Part shown: positions 22,740 through 33,959 of the stretch, piece by piece
Numbering within the stretch: position 1 is the first letter of the stretch
How the letters are laid out: each line of letters starts with the position of its first letter
From: Archegozetes longisetosus
Taxonomy: Eukaryota; Arthropoda; Arachnida; Sarcoptiformes; Trhypochthoniidae
Assembly: GCA_018873245.2 (NCBI GenBank)
Contig: JAEMBT020000001.1
Coordinates: forward strand, 20,114,141 to 20,178,140
Reading direction: 5' to 3'
Length of the DNA: 64,000 nt
Position numbers and translations under genes: made by a program
Notes under the pieces: generated by a model
What the model saw: the letters and a program-made list of their open reading frames with translations, nothing else
What the model was told of the DNA's origin: nothing
The model's database searches: none

Positions 22740-24820
22740 AATAAATTCAACTTATCGTTAATTATTTAAGACACAAGAATAATAGTAAATTTGCCCAAAT
22801 TTTTGACGATATAATTTTGACTTTAAAAATATCTTCTCTTAATACTCGTTCGAGTTATTCACAAAAATATTTGGCATTAATTTGTTTGATTTGTATTTAA
22901 ACATTATTTTTATAAAAAAAATATCACTCGTTTATCGTAAAAAATGAACACATGTTTGGTTTATTTGGCATTAATTTGTTTTTATTAATTAACAATATCA
23001 AAACAAAAACAATCAAACAATAAATAAATGAACGAAAAAATACTTATTTCTTAATAGAAATGAATCATTTTTTCATGACTTCAAACTTAAAAACTTTGTT
23101 GAGAAGAATAACTTTTGAAAGAAAACAACTGCAACCAAATATAGCTCTACTAAAACTGAATGTTTTCAATTCAAATGAAACACATCACAAAAATTGGAAT
23201 ATAATTCAATAATAGAAAATGTGTTACTCTCCTAATAAAAAGGCTAACATTAAATATAGTAGAAATGTATCACTAATATTATTTCGATTGCTATGGAAAT
23301 CATTGATTTCTCATATTTCTCTTTAACTTTTTGAGGGCGCGATCGCTTACTATTGGTTCTAATATTTAATTCGTAACTATAGTTACTTTAAAGAGAAGTA
23401 AATAAAAACATCAAAGTTATACAAATACTTGGATAACACGAGAAAGTGGTGACACCACAAACTATATCAGGTGACACGCTACTTCGAATAATGCTGTCAA
23501 CACGAATCTTTCAGTTTATTTAAATATTTTTATTAACTTGTAGGTTAGGTTAGGTAAGTGTGAGTGTTACAGTTTTTGTTTTATATACTTGTGGTTAGGT
23601 ATTAGGGAGATATATGTTTCACATGTTAGCGCAACAATAATCATCTGCGCCTAACCTAACTTAAATAACTTAATCTAATATAAAGACCGATACAGATTTT
23701 GGTCTAAATTCAAGTGTTTTAAACAACTCGTACATAGTAAGACTCGTGTGCAAAACGTCATTCCTTATTACCTAAGCTGTACGCAAACAAAACGAACTGC
23801 AACGCTACCAATTACCAGTTTTTTATATGCCAGTAGTTGGGTTTTCCATACACTAATAGGTCATCTTCCATTTGAGTAGGGAATCTTTTCTTCAACTTAA
23901 AGTAATTGATTAGTTGATATTGAACAAACTTTCGCTCAAGTTTTAATGCATTTATGAAGGTTATAATTTAAGCAAAAACTTGATATTGTGCCAAAATTTG
24001 TGAACTTTATACCTAGTAAATCTTATTAAATAATTTAAACACATTTTGGCTTCAATTATGAACAAAACAATGTCTGATTGCGAAACTTATAATTGGGCTT
24101 ATCATCTTCTACAGGGCAGGTTGCGAGACAGCTTTTGGCAATTTTAAAAATCAAAGAAAGTTTAGAGAAATTTTTCAGATTCCGTAAGGGATACGTTACA
24201 TACATTTCTGAAAAATGATTGATTCTGAGACTTAGCTGGGCGTCCAGGAGAGGTGGTCACTCTGCTTATATGGATGTCAGCGGTTATCAATGCTTCTATT
24301 ATTTGGTTCAACTTGTTATTGTATGAGCAATAAAAGTAGCCTAAGTTTTGATTTAACTATTGAAAATGCAATTTTGTGTAGATTTTTCATATTGTCAGTC
24401 TGGTGGTTACCCAATTTATACAATTGTGTATTTAGGCCTGACAAACTTGTACGTCTTAGACTGCTTCAAGTGCTAGACATACAAGTCAGTTATCAAACCT
24501 GTGACTCGAATATTAATCAAATTTACTGATGTCTAGGCTCAAATAATTTATATTTTTCTAGAAGAAAAAATATAGGACAGTAAAGTAGTCAAGAATGCTT
24601 CTTTATTAAATGTTAGTCAAGCTTTCATAGACTTGACTTAAATTGTTTAATATAACTTGCTTCATATAGAGTTGTATTTTTGGCATATATATAAAGTTTT
24701 CGTTTAAATTTCAATTAAAATAAAAATCTAATGCACCAAGACTCGAGTGAGAGTCTATTAAAATTCAATAGATCAATTATTTTGCTCAACTATTTTATTT
24801 TATCCTTTATTTAAAGCGTA
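22740..24820. other. Intergenic, nothing firm
   Basis: Shared upstream region of the HELLS gene. It contains GGTTAGGTTAGGTAAG at about 23543 and an inverted CCTAACCTAAC at about 23651, too short to call telomeric. No gene is supported. Confidence 0.4.
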
Positions 24821-24824
24821 CACC

Positions 24825-25043
24825 GGTTGAGACAAAAGTTTTACGACTAACCCCTTCAAACTCGAATAGCTTTCTTATTATAAAAGTGAGAGTTTTCGAT
24901 TAAATTTTCTTGTAAACACACTGTTAGGCTTTAAATTAGAATTTATTTCTACTGGTTTGATTAAGAATTTCACGTAATTCAACACTATTCTACAAACTAC
25001 TAACAGAAATAAAAGTTAGTCGTAAGACTTTTGCCTGAGCCGA
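24825..25043. mobile_element. Small TIR element (~220 bp)
   Basis: CGGTTGAGACAAAAGTTTTA followed by CGACTAAC at the left matches in reverse complement 25015-25043 (GTTAGTCGTAAGACTTTTGC, then CTGAGCCG). The TIRs are about 28 bp. The element ends about 25 bp before the stop codon of the next gene and may lie in its 3' UTR. Confidence 0.75.
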
Positions 25044-25066
25044 TCCAAACCAAATCTTTTAGCTTA

Positions 25067-25747
25067 CTACTCGATCCACTTCTCTTGATTGATGGCTGAA
25101 TCTAAAAATAGTTTTTCATTGACAAGACTTCTTTTAAACAGTTCTATTAATCTTGTTAGATGTTCATCAGAGACTTCGTTTTCCCTTTCGTCAATGAGAG
25201 ACTTGAGCAAATCGACAGATTTATCCAAATCAAATCCCGAGAATGATAGGTATTTGAAATACACATTAGGTTCAAAATTATCATTACTCTCGACGAATCT
25301 ATTTACTTCAAGTAGACCATAAAATGATGGCAATATAGCGACCAACAAATCAACGATATCCCCGAATAATGCTTCTTTTAGCAAGTGTTGTCTATATAGC
25401 CAAACCGTTTGTGCCATAGGTTGAGACGCAAATTCACTATCAAGTGGTCCAAACTCTTCATTATATGCTTCCAACCATTTATTCCAAGAATCTGAAAATC
25501 CATTTGCGATACTTTCTAGTAATTCCTTTTCTTTTTGATTGTCTGTTTTATTGGCAGCGATTCTGAATATTTGGGGCCAAATATCGATAATGTCCAGACC
25601 AGCTTTGCAATAATGCGCCAAAACTGCCATTGGGTTATCTCCGCTTCCATTCATAAGCAGTTGCGTAACGACCGGATGTTCAAGACACTTGGTTAGTAAT
25701 TTTTGTGCTGATTCTATTATCCGATCGCTCAGTCTTAGTTGAGACAT
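25067..25747 (-). CDS. Unrecognised helical protein, uninterrupted ORF (226 aa)
   Basis: The ATG at 25747 (MSQLRLSDR) starts 226 codons with no intron, ending at the TAG/TGA side at 25067. The frame a little upstream has only a TTG. The protein is Leu/Glu-rich and predicted by eye to be mostly alpha-helical (LLESIANGFSDSWNKWLEAY, FKYLSFSGFDLDKSVDLLKS). It has no signal peptide, no membrane segment and few Cys, so a cytosolic role is likely. A consensus donor (CAAGTAAGTTT) at about 25808 and an acceptor (TTTAG) at about 25757 suggest a 5' UTR intron of about 50 nt, which argues against a simple retrocopy. No family is recognised; a helical-bundle fold of the TenA or phasin kind is only a guess. 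A TIR element abuts its 3' end. Confidence 0.7.
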   Translation of the reverse strand: MSQLRLSDRIIESAQKLLTKCLEHPVVTQLLMNGSGDNPMAVLAHYCKAGLDIIDIWPQIFRIAANKTDNQKEKELLESIANGFSDSWNKWLEAYNEEFGPLDSEFASQPMAQTVWLYRQHLLKEALFGDIVDLLVAILPSFYGLLEVNRFVESNDNFEPNVYFKYLSFSGFDLDKSVDLLKSLIDERENEVSDEHLTRLIELFKRSLVNEKLFLDSAINQEKWIE

Positions 25748-25809
25748 CTCCAAATTCTAAACTTAGTATTTTTGAAGCAAAGTCAAACTCAAATGTCTCT
25801 TCAAACTTA

Positions 25810-26400
25810 CTTGAAAGTGAAAATATTGCAACAAATACTGGTCCTAGTTCCTAAAATGCTATCCAAGATTATTGTACTGCTATTTATATTGATTTATTTA
25901 GCGAGCATATGATTAAATATTTGAGTTGTTCAACATTATATTTGACTAAGTGACAGCTTAACTGACGAGTAACTAGTTTAGCACAAATCAAATTAGCCAA
26001 TTTCCTTTCAAATCTTGTTAAATTAAACTATTATTCAGAAGATATTTACTGTTATCATAGAATATTGTAGCCTTGGATAAAAAGCCTTGAACACAATTGA
26101 AAATTAAAATTAGATAGAATGAAAACATGCACAATATTAATGATGTCTCAAAATTTCTAATCTAACTTGTAACGAACTCTGATTGTACAATCTTTTGAGA
26201 ACTTTAATCCAAATGACGGTAAGTTATTACATTTTGAGTGAAACAGTTATGAATTTTTACTAGCAAGCTTTATTAAAATTCAAGTGATGATAAGTATTGT
26301 TGAGTAAGCATTGAATTTTTTCAAACACTCATCGTTTAATCTTATCGATCTAGCTACGAATATACCTGTACTGCATTAGAACTGAAGTTTTCATAACATA
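25810..26400. other. Intergenic, nothing recognised
   Basis: Upstream region of the 226-aa gene, AT-rich, with no further feature supported. Confidence 0.45.
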
Positions 26401-26458
26401 ACACACTGTACCCCTAACTCTGTTGATACGAACTAAGTTTGGGAAAATGAAAGAGATA

Positions 26459-26955
26459 CAGTATAACTCCGTTAATACAAAGTCGAACGAAACGGACAAA
26501 TCACTTCGTATTAACGGAACTTCGTTATAATGAGTTAGGCTTTCTTGTTCTATTTTTCTATAAATGCTTGCATACACTTATCTTCATTGTTCATAATTGT
26601 TGTTAGTGTTGTATAGTCTTTGAGTTTATATCAAACACTGAACTCCTTTGCATACCGCTGCCCATATCATTAATTATAGTGATTTTATCCTCTAATGAAA
26701 TTGGTTTACGTTTAATTTTAGATATTTTATCGCAAATCAGTTGAATTTCTACACAATTATCATAATTTAATGAAAAGCAAATACCGATAAATAGTATTGT
26801 TTATAATTTATTTTATAATGAAAAATATAGGTGGCAATTCAAATTTAAATAATTTGAAACCAGTGAACTTCGTTATAAAGGAGTAGTAATTTATATTATG
26901 GCGAACATAAAGCAAACTTCGTTATATAGGAGTTCGTATTAGCGGGATTATACTG
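26459..26955. mobile_element. pogo/Tigger-like MITE (497 bp)
   Basis: The ends are CAGTATAACTCCGTTAATAC on the left and, in reverse complement, CAGTATAATCCCGCTAATAC on the right, both flanked by TA. TIRs of this form with a TA duplication are typical of pogo/Tigger elements of the Tc1/mariner superfamily. Subterminal AACTTCGTTATA motifs recur at both ends. No transposase is present. A weaker copy of the left end (CTGTACCCCTAACTCTGTTG, then ATACGAAC) lies just outside at about 26406. Confidence 0.8.
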
Positions 26956-26959
26956 TACT

Positions 26960-27727
26960 AGTTTTGATTTTCAGAGATAATATTAAACTAATCTAATTAT
27001 AAGGATAACTTGGTTTATTCTATTCTAGTAATAAAACATCGAGTTCATGGATGTTCATTTTCAAACTTATATCCATCAAATTGCTATCTTCTGATAACGC
27101 TGTTTCTTAACTTTAATTGAGCTGTGTTTTTAACTTAACTTTTCGTAATAATATACAATAAACAATGGTTTCAAGAATAAGTGCAATGCATTTTGTGTTG
27201 TATTTTCTATTCAACATTTGATTTTAGTATTGAAATTTCATAGACAAGCATAAAATGTCTAAATTCTAAAGCATGATTGTTCATTTCTAGATATCTATAA
27301 AAGATACTAATCTTTTGCTTTCGACAAAAACTCACCAAATCAATCGTAATAAACTACTGTTAAAGGTTATACCATTTTTGAAAGTAAAACTTAATTTGAA
27401 ATAAAAATTTATAAGTTTGAATTCTTTCCTAATATTCCACTGAAGTTTACAAGTTTATTGCATTAAACTGTGCAGTTTTCTTTCAATTAGCGAAAAAACA
27501 TCTGAAAGATTTAATTCTATAATTGTCTTGGTTTATTATTCCAGTCAATCGAACAATTAATTTAAGAATCAGAAGTAAAAATCGTTATTATTGGTGCTTA
27601 AGCGTCAAATTGATAGTGTGATTGTAACTTGAATTATTCTTTATTCTGCTTTTTTTTATATAAGTGTTGGAGCAGTGAATCTTGTTTAAATACGAACAAA
27701 ATTGAATAATGATTGCAAGAATTGCAT
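26960..27727. other. Intergenic, nothing recognised
   Basis: 3' flank of the ABC transporter gene. No repeat or gene is supported. Confidence 0.45.
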
Positions 27728-30582
27728 TCACTGAGTCGTATGTCTAACTTTCCATAATAAAACATTATAAGCAATAACCTGAAAAATCAAAGCAAATATT
27801 GCAAGAAACACCATATTATAGTAAAGCATATCATCATTGAATCCAAACTGTGACATAACCATTGATTGATATTCATTATAATTGTCTGTATTAATATTAT
27901 TGCCAGAAAGCATGGCCAAAACATCTTTGACAGCTTTATCTTTACTTTTAGCTTCATCATCTTCAGAGTTATAGTCCTCTTCATTACTGTCCAACTTAAA
28001 ATTCATCATTTTGAGCAGTCGAAGCCATGGTGGCTGTACCAGAGTTACATTAGATTTTGGATACCAACAACGCTCGAAACCATAAATTGATATGACTAGT
28101 GATTCAAAGCCATAACGGGTGTAAGATAAGTATGTGATCGGACGCAGATATTCGGGAATTCTTTTAGTTCGCACGAAAAATCCTGATAGTAACACGAACG
28201 GCAATACAGACACAATTCCTATTTAAATTTTTTCTTATTACTACATTGGTATTTGTTATTTATTTTATTCTCTGTATGATTAAATACCTAAATAAGAAGC
28301 TTTGACCAAATTAGTTGAGAAGATAGCGCTACATATGATTCCTTGACTTTGACCGATCACTGCGATCATTATACCAATAATTATGGTGAATCCATAGCGC
28401 CATAAGTCATAAGTTTGACCAGATAATAAGTACCAAATCGTTAGATAAATAGTGGTCACTTTAAAAACGAATAATCAAAATCTTAAAGAATTCGTTTCAT
28501 ATACAACAAAATATTGCCAACTAATAAAAGTTACATGAGTTCAGAATTGATAGGTTTTAGACTGCACCCATACCTGTTACTAGAATCGGCATATCAGAGA
28601 TAATCTTAGAAATGAAGTAAGTAAATGGGGAGTACCAGCCGTTAGTGTATTGTTTAATGAAAACGTTCACTTCAACCGGAAAGACCATAATCATAGGCAT
28701 CAAACCAGCAAACATTAAGAACATCACATTATAGAAAATTGATCCCAAATTCTCACTTATTTTTTTCGATTCATATTCAAAGTCTTTGAATAAGTCGGAA
28801 GCTTTACTGGTGTATAGATTCTGAATTCGTGGCGGACAACCAGACACTGTTCCGAGGTCGCTACCAAATATTAAACCTATAAATATTGCTGTTAGTATAT
28901 GTGAAGATAACCGAATCCATGATAGATGTGGTTCTCGAGGTATTAGTTTGAAAGACCGCTTGATTAGCAAAGTAGTGTGTAGTTTTGCCGGAAGTTTATA
29001 GTTTTGAGACATTTCTGCCAATTTACGAGAAGTTGCTGAGAGTTCTAATGATCGCATCTCATCTAACTCGCTTGTATAAGCAGCAAGTTTTGTGATGCTT
29101 TCGTCTCCATGTTCTCCTGAAGCAATTTCTGAGATATAATCGGCTGGATTATGAAACGTTGGGCAAACTAAGTCAACTCTCGAAAGTTGTTGCAACAAAT
29201 CACCTAAAATTTAATACAGATTTAAGGAATGCAAATTTCTATTTTAATTTGGTAAATATATTAGCGGGCTTTCCGTGTGCTAGTAATAAGCGTGAGCTCT
29301 TACGGCAATGCAAATGCATTTTCACCGAAAAAATCTGATCACAAAAATAGTGCGACTCGCAGAGAATGTGTACGAATTAAGCTAATGCACTTTTGACAGT
29401 AGCAAAATTATACAATAGAAAAGCTTGATATAATCCTCAATTATTTTGATCGTCACTAATTCACAAGTGTGATAACAGCTTCGTTCACTAACAAAAAGTG
29501 GTACAAACTTTTCTGTGAGCATAGGTTCGCTTTGGCGAGAATAACATACCTGGCGATCCATTATATATACATTGGCCATCATGAGAGATCACATAAATAT
29601 TATCAAACAAATTGAATACACGAGCGCTAGGCTGATGAATTGTGGCCACTACTGCCATCGGCCCTCTTTGTTGAGTTAATTCTTTTAAATTATTGACAAT
29701 TTGATAACAAGAAGAGCTATCGAGACCACTGGTCGGCTCATCGAGTATCAGAATATTAGGTTTTGAGACTAGCTCTAATGCAATCGATATTCGCCTTCTT
29801 TGACCGCCGCTACAACGACCCAAACGAGTGTTTAAACACATTTCTAAATTCATAGCATTGACAACATTTCTGACTATTTCTTCGTGGTCTACTATTTTAG
29901 TGCCATTTTTTACTTTTGATGCGAATACAAGCGCTTCTTTTAGAGTCAATTTGTCAGTCAAATAGTCATCTTGTGAAATGATTGCTACTTTGATTCTTTC
30001 ACATCCTATTATATTTATATCTCCCGAAACACCTTTCGTTCTCTTTCCGCAAACACACGACAGTAGAGTTGACTTTCCTGCACCTGAAGGGCCCATAACT
30101 GCAGTTAACTCGGAACTTCTAAATGAACCACTCAGACATTTTAGTATAACTTTTGGCGAAGAAACTCGACAAGGAACACAAAGCGTCAATGACTTATTCA
30201 CCACATATGACAGGTTTTTCCACGAGACTTCAAATACATCACTCACTATTGAAAGTAACTTAAATTATTCTCTTTTCTTGAGAGTTTCAATTATTAAAAA
30301 CTATTCATTACCTGAATGTTGCTTTTTAGAGACTGATTCATTCTTCGAGACATTTCCAATTGGTGGCAATTTCTGTGGATGTATCCTACTTTTGACCAGA
30401 AATTTTAGCGTTGGTATAGATGACTCTTCCATATCGGCTATGTTCTTCACACGAGTTTGGTTTTCATTTCTAGTTCTATCTGATGCTTGTTCTGAAGTCA
30501 CGTTTCTTTTATTTTGTTTGAATTCTTTAATTTTTACATCATCTTGTAAATAATTTTCATCTAGAGATTTGGATCTCAGCAT
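27728..30582 (-). CDS. ABCG-subfamily half transporter (ABCG1/4/white group)
   Basis: Five exons join in frame: 30312-30582, 29550-30245, 28574-29203, 28288-28458 and 27728-28218, giving 752 aa. A ~100-residue polar N-terminal tail precedes the nucleotide-binding domain: Walker A GPSGAGKST, Q-loop SQDD, ABC signature CSGGQRRR (the usual Leu before SGGQ is Cys here), Walker B LILDEPTSGLD and H-loop TIHQPSA. The linker HNPADYISEIASGEHGD is characteristic of ABCG1/ABCG4. Six membrane helices follow, with FLMFAGLMPM, the QSQGIICSAIF segment, and the PFVLLSGFFV and RYGFESLVISIYG motifs near the C-terminus. As a half transporter it must dimerise. Known relatives export sterols or lipids, or import eye-pigment precursors. 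An acidic insertion (about residues 650-690) lies in the last extracellular loop. Confidence 0.93.
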
Positions 30583-30599
30583 CGTTCATCAATGACTCA

Positions 30600-32190
30600 G
30601 ATCAAATTTTGAAAGTTTCCCAATGAATGAGAATTAAGTGAATTACTAATACTTCAAAAATATTAAGATAAAATATTTTACTTTTTCTGTGGACGAGTGA
30701 CTTCTAAGTAAAATTCCGAGAAAAGAAAACTTGTGAGCTAATTTTGAATAAAAGTAGATCAATGTTAGCTTTTGAATGTTAAAACTAAAATAGTGTCGAC
30801 TTTAAAATCGATTTCTACAATATGCTCTTATTAGGTAAACAGTACTGTGTTATAATAAAGGAAACTTCATCTATAAATTATTATCTGACTTAATGAGTAA
30901 ATATCGTGCAACGAAAAAGTGATTCACTTTGACATCTAGTTCAAATTGAACTTTATCATAAGTGGAATAATAAAATAATTTTTAAATAATATATTTTGAA
31001 GTAGAATTTAAAATATGCATTATATAAAACCTGTTACTGAGAAGAATTTGAACAAGTGCAAATATACCTCCAGAACTGTTTGATTCCATGAGTTGTCGAC
31101 GACTATTGACTATAAACAGTTAAATTAGGACATTAATTTCTCTAATTTTAAGCATGCTATTAATCTTCAGATTAAGATAGATCAAGTCATGTAATAGTTA
31201 AGTTGAATGATGTGGCGATGTCTAATCTTATAAGTTTGTCAATTTATCATTAAGTCCATTAATTAAACTTCATTTAATGGTGTATTAATCATTTTAACTC
31301 AGAATATAGCATTAAATAAAACTTCAAATAAAAAGTTCATAAATAATGATTTTAGACTTTGATCGTCTGGTTTCTCATTCAACCTCACGGCTAACTTAAT
31401 TTTACAGACTATTGTTAGCGCGTTGTTAGAATCAACTATTCGTTAAGTTGTCAATTAATTAGTTTAAAACCGAGTTTGTTTGCTTTTATTTGAAATCATT
31501 GGATTCTTCATTGTTATAGAACGAGAGCCAAAGTCAAATTGTGAGAAAATTGATTTTAAATTAATTGATATTTTAGTTTATCCTATAATTGACCTTAAAT
31601 TAAATGATATTTTTAGTTTATTCAATAATCGATATCTAATAAATGGATTCTGAAAAACAAACGTCTCAAACTAATACAAGAGAAACGAAGATCAAGCCTA
31701 AACTCTTGAACTGCTGTAGCTTAAATTAAACAGTGAAACGGTACCCTCGCAGATTCAAACTACGAGTACATACTGAAAATTTCAACGTAAACTAATTTTA
31801 TATTGTTCATAGATCATTGGGCAATCATTTATTAATACGATAAATTTATATATGATTAGACTAATGTATCATTAAATCGTAAAAGAATTGTTAAAAGCCA
31901 ATCAACATTTTACAACGGCTTTATTATTGTTTAATTAGGTCAAATTTTAATTCAAAATCTGATTAAAAAGAAAAAATCAATATATTTACCATTTATTGAA
32001 CTTCAATAAAATGAGAATAGAAGCAGTGCTTCTCAACAGATCAATCCTATTACTAATAATGTTTTCATAATAATGGTGTGTTTGAAACACATTCTTGTGT
32101 TTGAGACTATTAAGTTTTATGTAATATTTGAAACAAAATTTCAAAATGCAACACTTACTTGTTTATTTTAATTGAATTTGCACTAAGTCG
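30600..32190. other. Intergenic, nothing recognised
   Basis: 5' flank of the ABC transporter gene. AT-rich, no supported feature. Confidence 0.45.
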
Positions 32191-32197
32191 TTGTATA

Positions 32198-32765
32198 CAG
32201 AGGCTGGTAAAGAGAATATTCGGGCATTTTTAAGGTTGAACAACGTTTTACAGAGTTTTCTGAGTTTAATAAATGATATGTCAAATTAAATTTGATATAT
32301 GATAAGCACAGAATATAATTGTAGTTTAAATTTAATTTCAATTAAGAATGATGCCCAGAAAAAATTTTATTCTCTGAGAAACTCTGTGGCACTTTAGCAT
32401 TGTGTTTAAAATGTGGTAAAAATAATAAAACTAAACATTTTTTAAACAGCAAAATCTGATTGAAACAAGCTTTTTTGAAGATTTCTCTTTAATTGATGTT
32501 TTCATGAATTAAAATAACAATTTGAATTCGACAGAAAAAAATCACTAAAGAAAATTTTAAGAATAGATTTTGGCAAAAATTTAGTTTAGCGTAGTTTTTC
32601 GGAGCATCATTCTTAGATTAAAACTAAATCTAAACGACAATTATTTTTTATACTTATCATGCATCAAATTAAAGCTATTTTAAATATCATTTGTTAAGTT
32701 CAGATAATTCTATAAAAAGTTATTCAACTTCAAAAATGACTGAATATTCTCTTTATCAACCTCTG
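32198..32765. mobile_element. Long-arm fold-back MITE (568 bp)
   Basis: CAGAGGCTGGTAAAGAGAAT on the left mirrors ATTCTCTTTATCAACCTCTG on the right, flanked by TA on both sides. The inverted arms extend about 175 bp, so only about 220 bp is unpaired. It has no coding content. Confidence 0.85.
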
Positions 32766-32769
32766 TACA

Positions 32770-33575
32770 TTTGAATGTTAATAATAGGACAATACAATTG
32801 AATGATAGAGTGATGGCCGATTAATAAAGTAATGAAATAGAGAAAAACTCATTCAAAGCTGCACAAAAGTTTTATTTAGATAAAAAGTTTAAATCTATCA
32901 CAAAACTCAATCAATTTGAGATAATTTTTATTTTTATTTTCAACGATTTGAATATGAGTTTGGTTTATTCTACGTTGAATCATCAGAAGTATCACTTTCT
33001 TAAACTTCAGATTCACAACTGAATTTAGACAAGTAATCCACACCAAATTTTCTATTGTCATCCTTTAAATGCATCTTATTTTCAATACAACTTTTAAGAT
33101 ACAATTTCTTAAATTTTTCTATTTTCTATTCGTATATTTATATTGAGTATAATTGAAATTCCTCTTGAATGACAGGTAAACAAAACACTGATTAATATAA
33201 GAAAAATTAATTTTCATTAATATACAAATGAAATAACAAGCTTAAATGTGAGCTTCAAAAATCTATTCTGATTTTTGAAAAAGTTATAAGTGTTTAACGA
33301 ATTCATTATATTTTACGCAATGCTATGGGGAAAATTGAGAGATTTGTAGCATTTAATGTTATTCATATGCTAACGCTTATCTCAAAGAAGTATAAATTTG
33401 GAAACTGTTCTATTAATATAAGCACTGAAGAAGTGAGAATTTGACATATATCAGTTCTTAATACTATATTAGAAATGAGTCTAAGTCAGAAAATCTAATT
33501 TTCTTTATCTCTAAGCTTGAGCTCATGGTCTATACCTTTTGCTCAGTTTTTATTTTCGTCACAGCTATTGCTTGC
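32770..33575. other. Intergenic, nothing recognised
   Basis: No supported gene or repeat. Confidence 0.45.
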
Positions 33576-33579
33576 TGAT

Positions 33580-33957
33580 GTTGGGTCCTAAAAGTTTGAG
33601 ACTCTATTTGAGGGCAGCGGTCAATTATTGCGTAATCAATTTAAGTGTAACAAAACGGTTAATCATTGGTTTAACACTTCAAAGCTTCGTATTATGTCAT
33701 GACGTCAGATCAGTTTCGTTCACTCAAAACAATTTGAATCATAACTGTTATGATCACTATGACCCCTACGATCATTATGACCTCTGTGACTCAAATTGTT
33801 TTGGGTAAACGAGATGATTGGTTTGACTGATCTGAGCGTCATAGAAATCATCTGATGACATAAAGGCAACTGTAAATGTGTTAAGCCAATAATTTATTAG
33901 ATATAGCTTAATTATGCAATAATTGACCGCTACTCCAAACTTTTAGTTACTGAAGTT
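33580..33957. mobile_element. Fold-back element with repetitive centre
   Basis: Arms of about 150 bp are inverted. Examples are GCGGTCAATTATTGCGTAAT with its mirror ATTATGCAATAATTGACCGC, and CTCAAAACAATTTGAATCA with TGACTCAAATTGTTTTGGG. The loop near 33750 holds short repeats of ATGATCAYTATGACC. The 89-residue frame across the left arm is a by-product. Confidence 0.75.
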
Positions 33958-33959
33958 TC

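Noticed and set aside
23537..23665. GGTTAGGTTAGG and inverted CCTAACCTAAC as interstitial telomere repeats
   Set aside because: Only two to three TTAGG units on each side, too few to distinguish from chance in AT-rich DNA.
26350..26577. 75-residue minus-strand frame
   Set aside because: It crosses the terminus of the pogo-like MITE, so it is incidental.
29978..30553. Plus-strand 191-residue frame
   Set aside because: Antisense to the first two exons and intron of the ABC transporter, whose motifs are clear.
33539..33808. 89-residue frame as a gene
   Set aside because: It runs across the left arm and loop of a fold-back element and has no family features.
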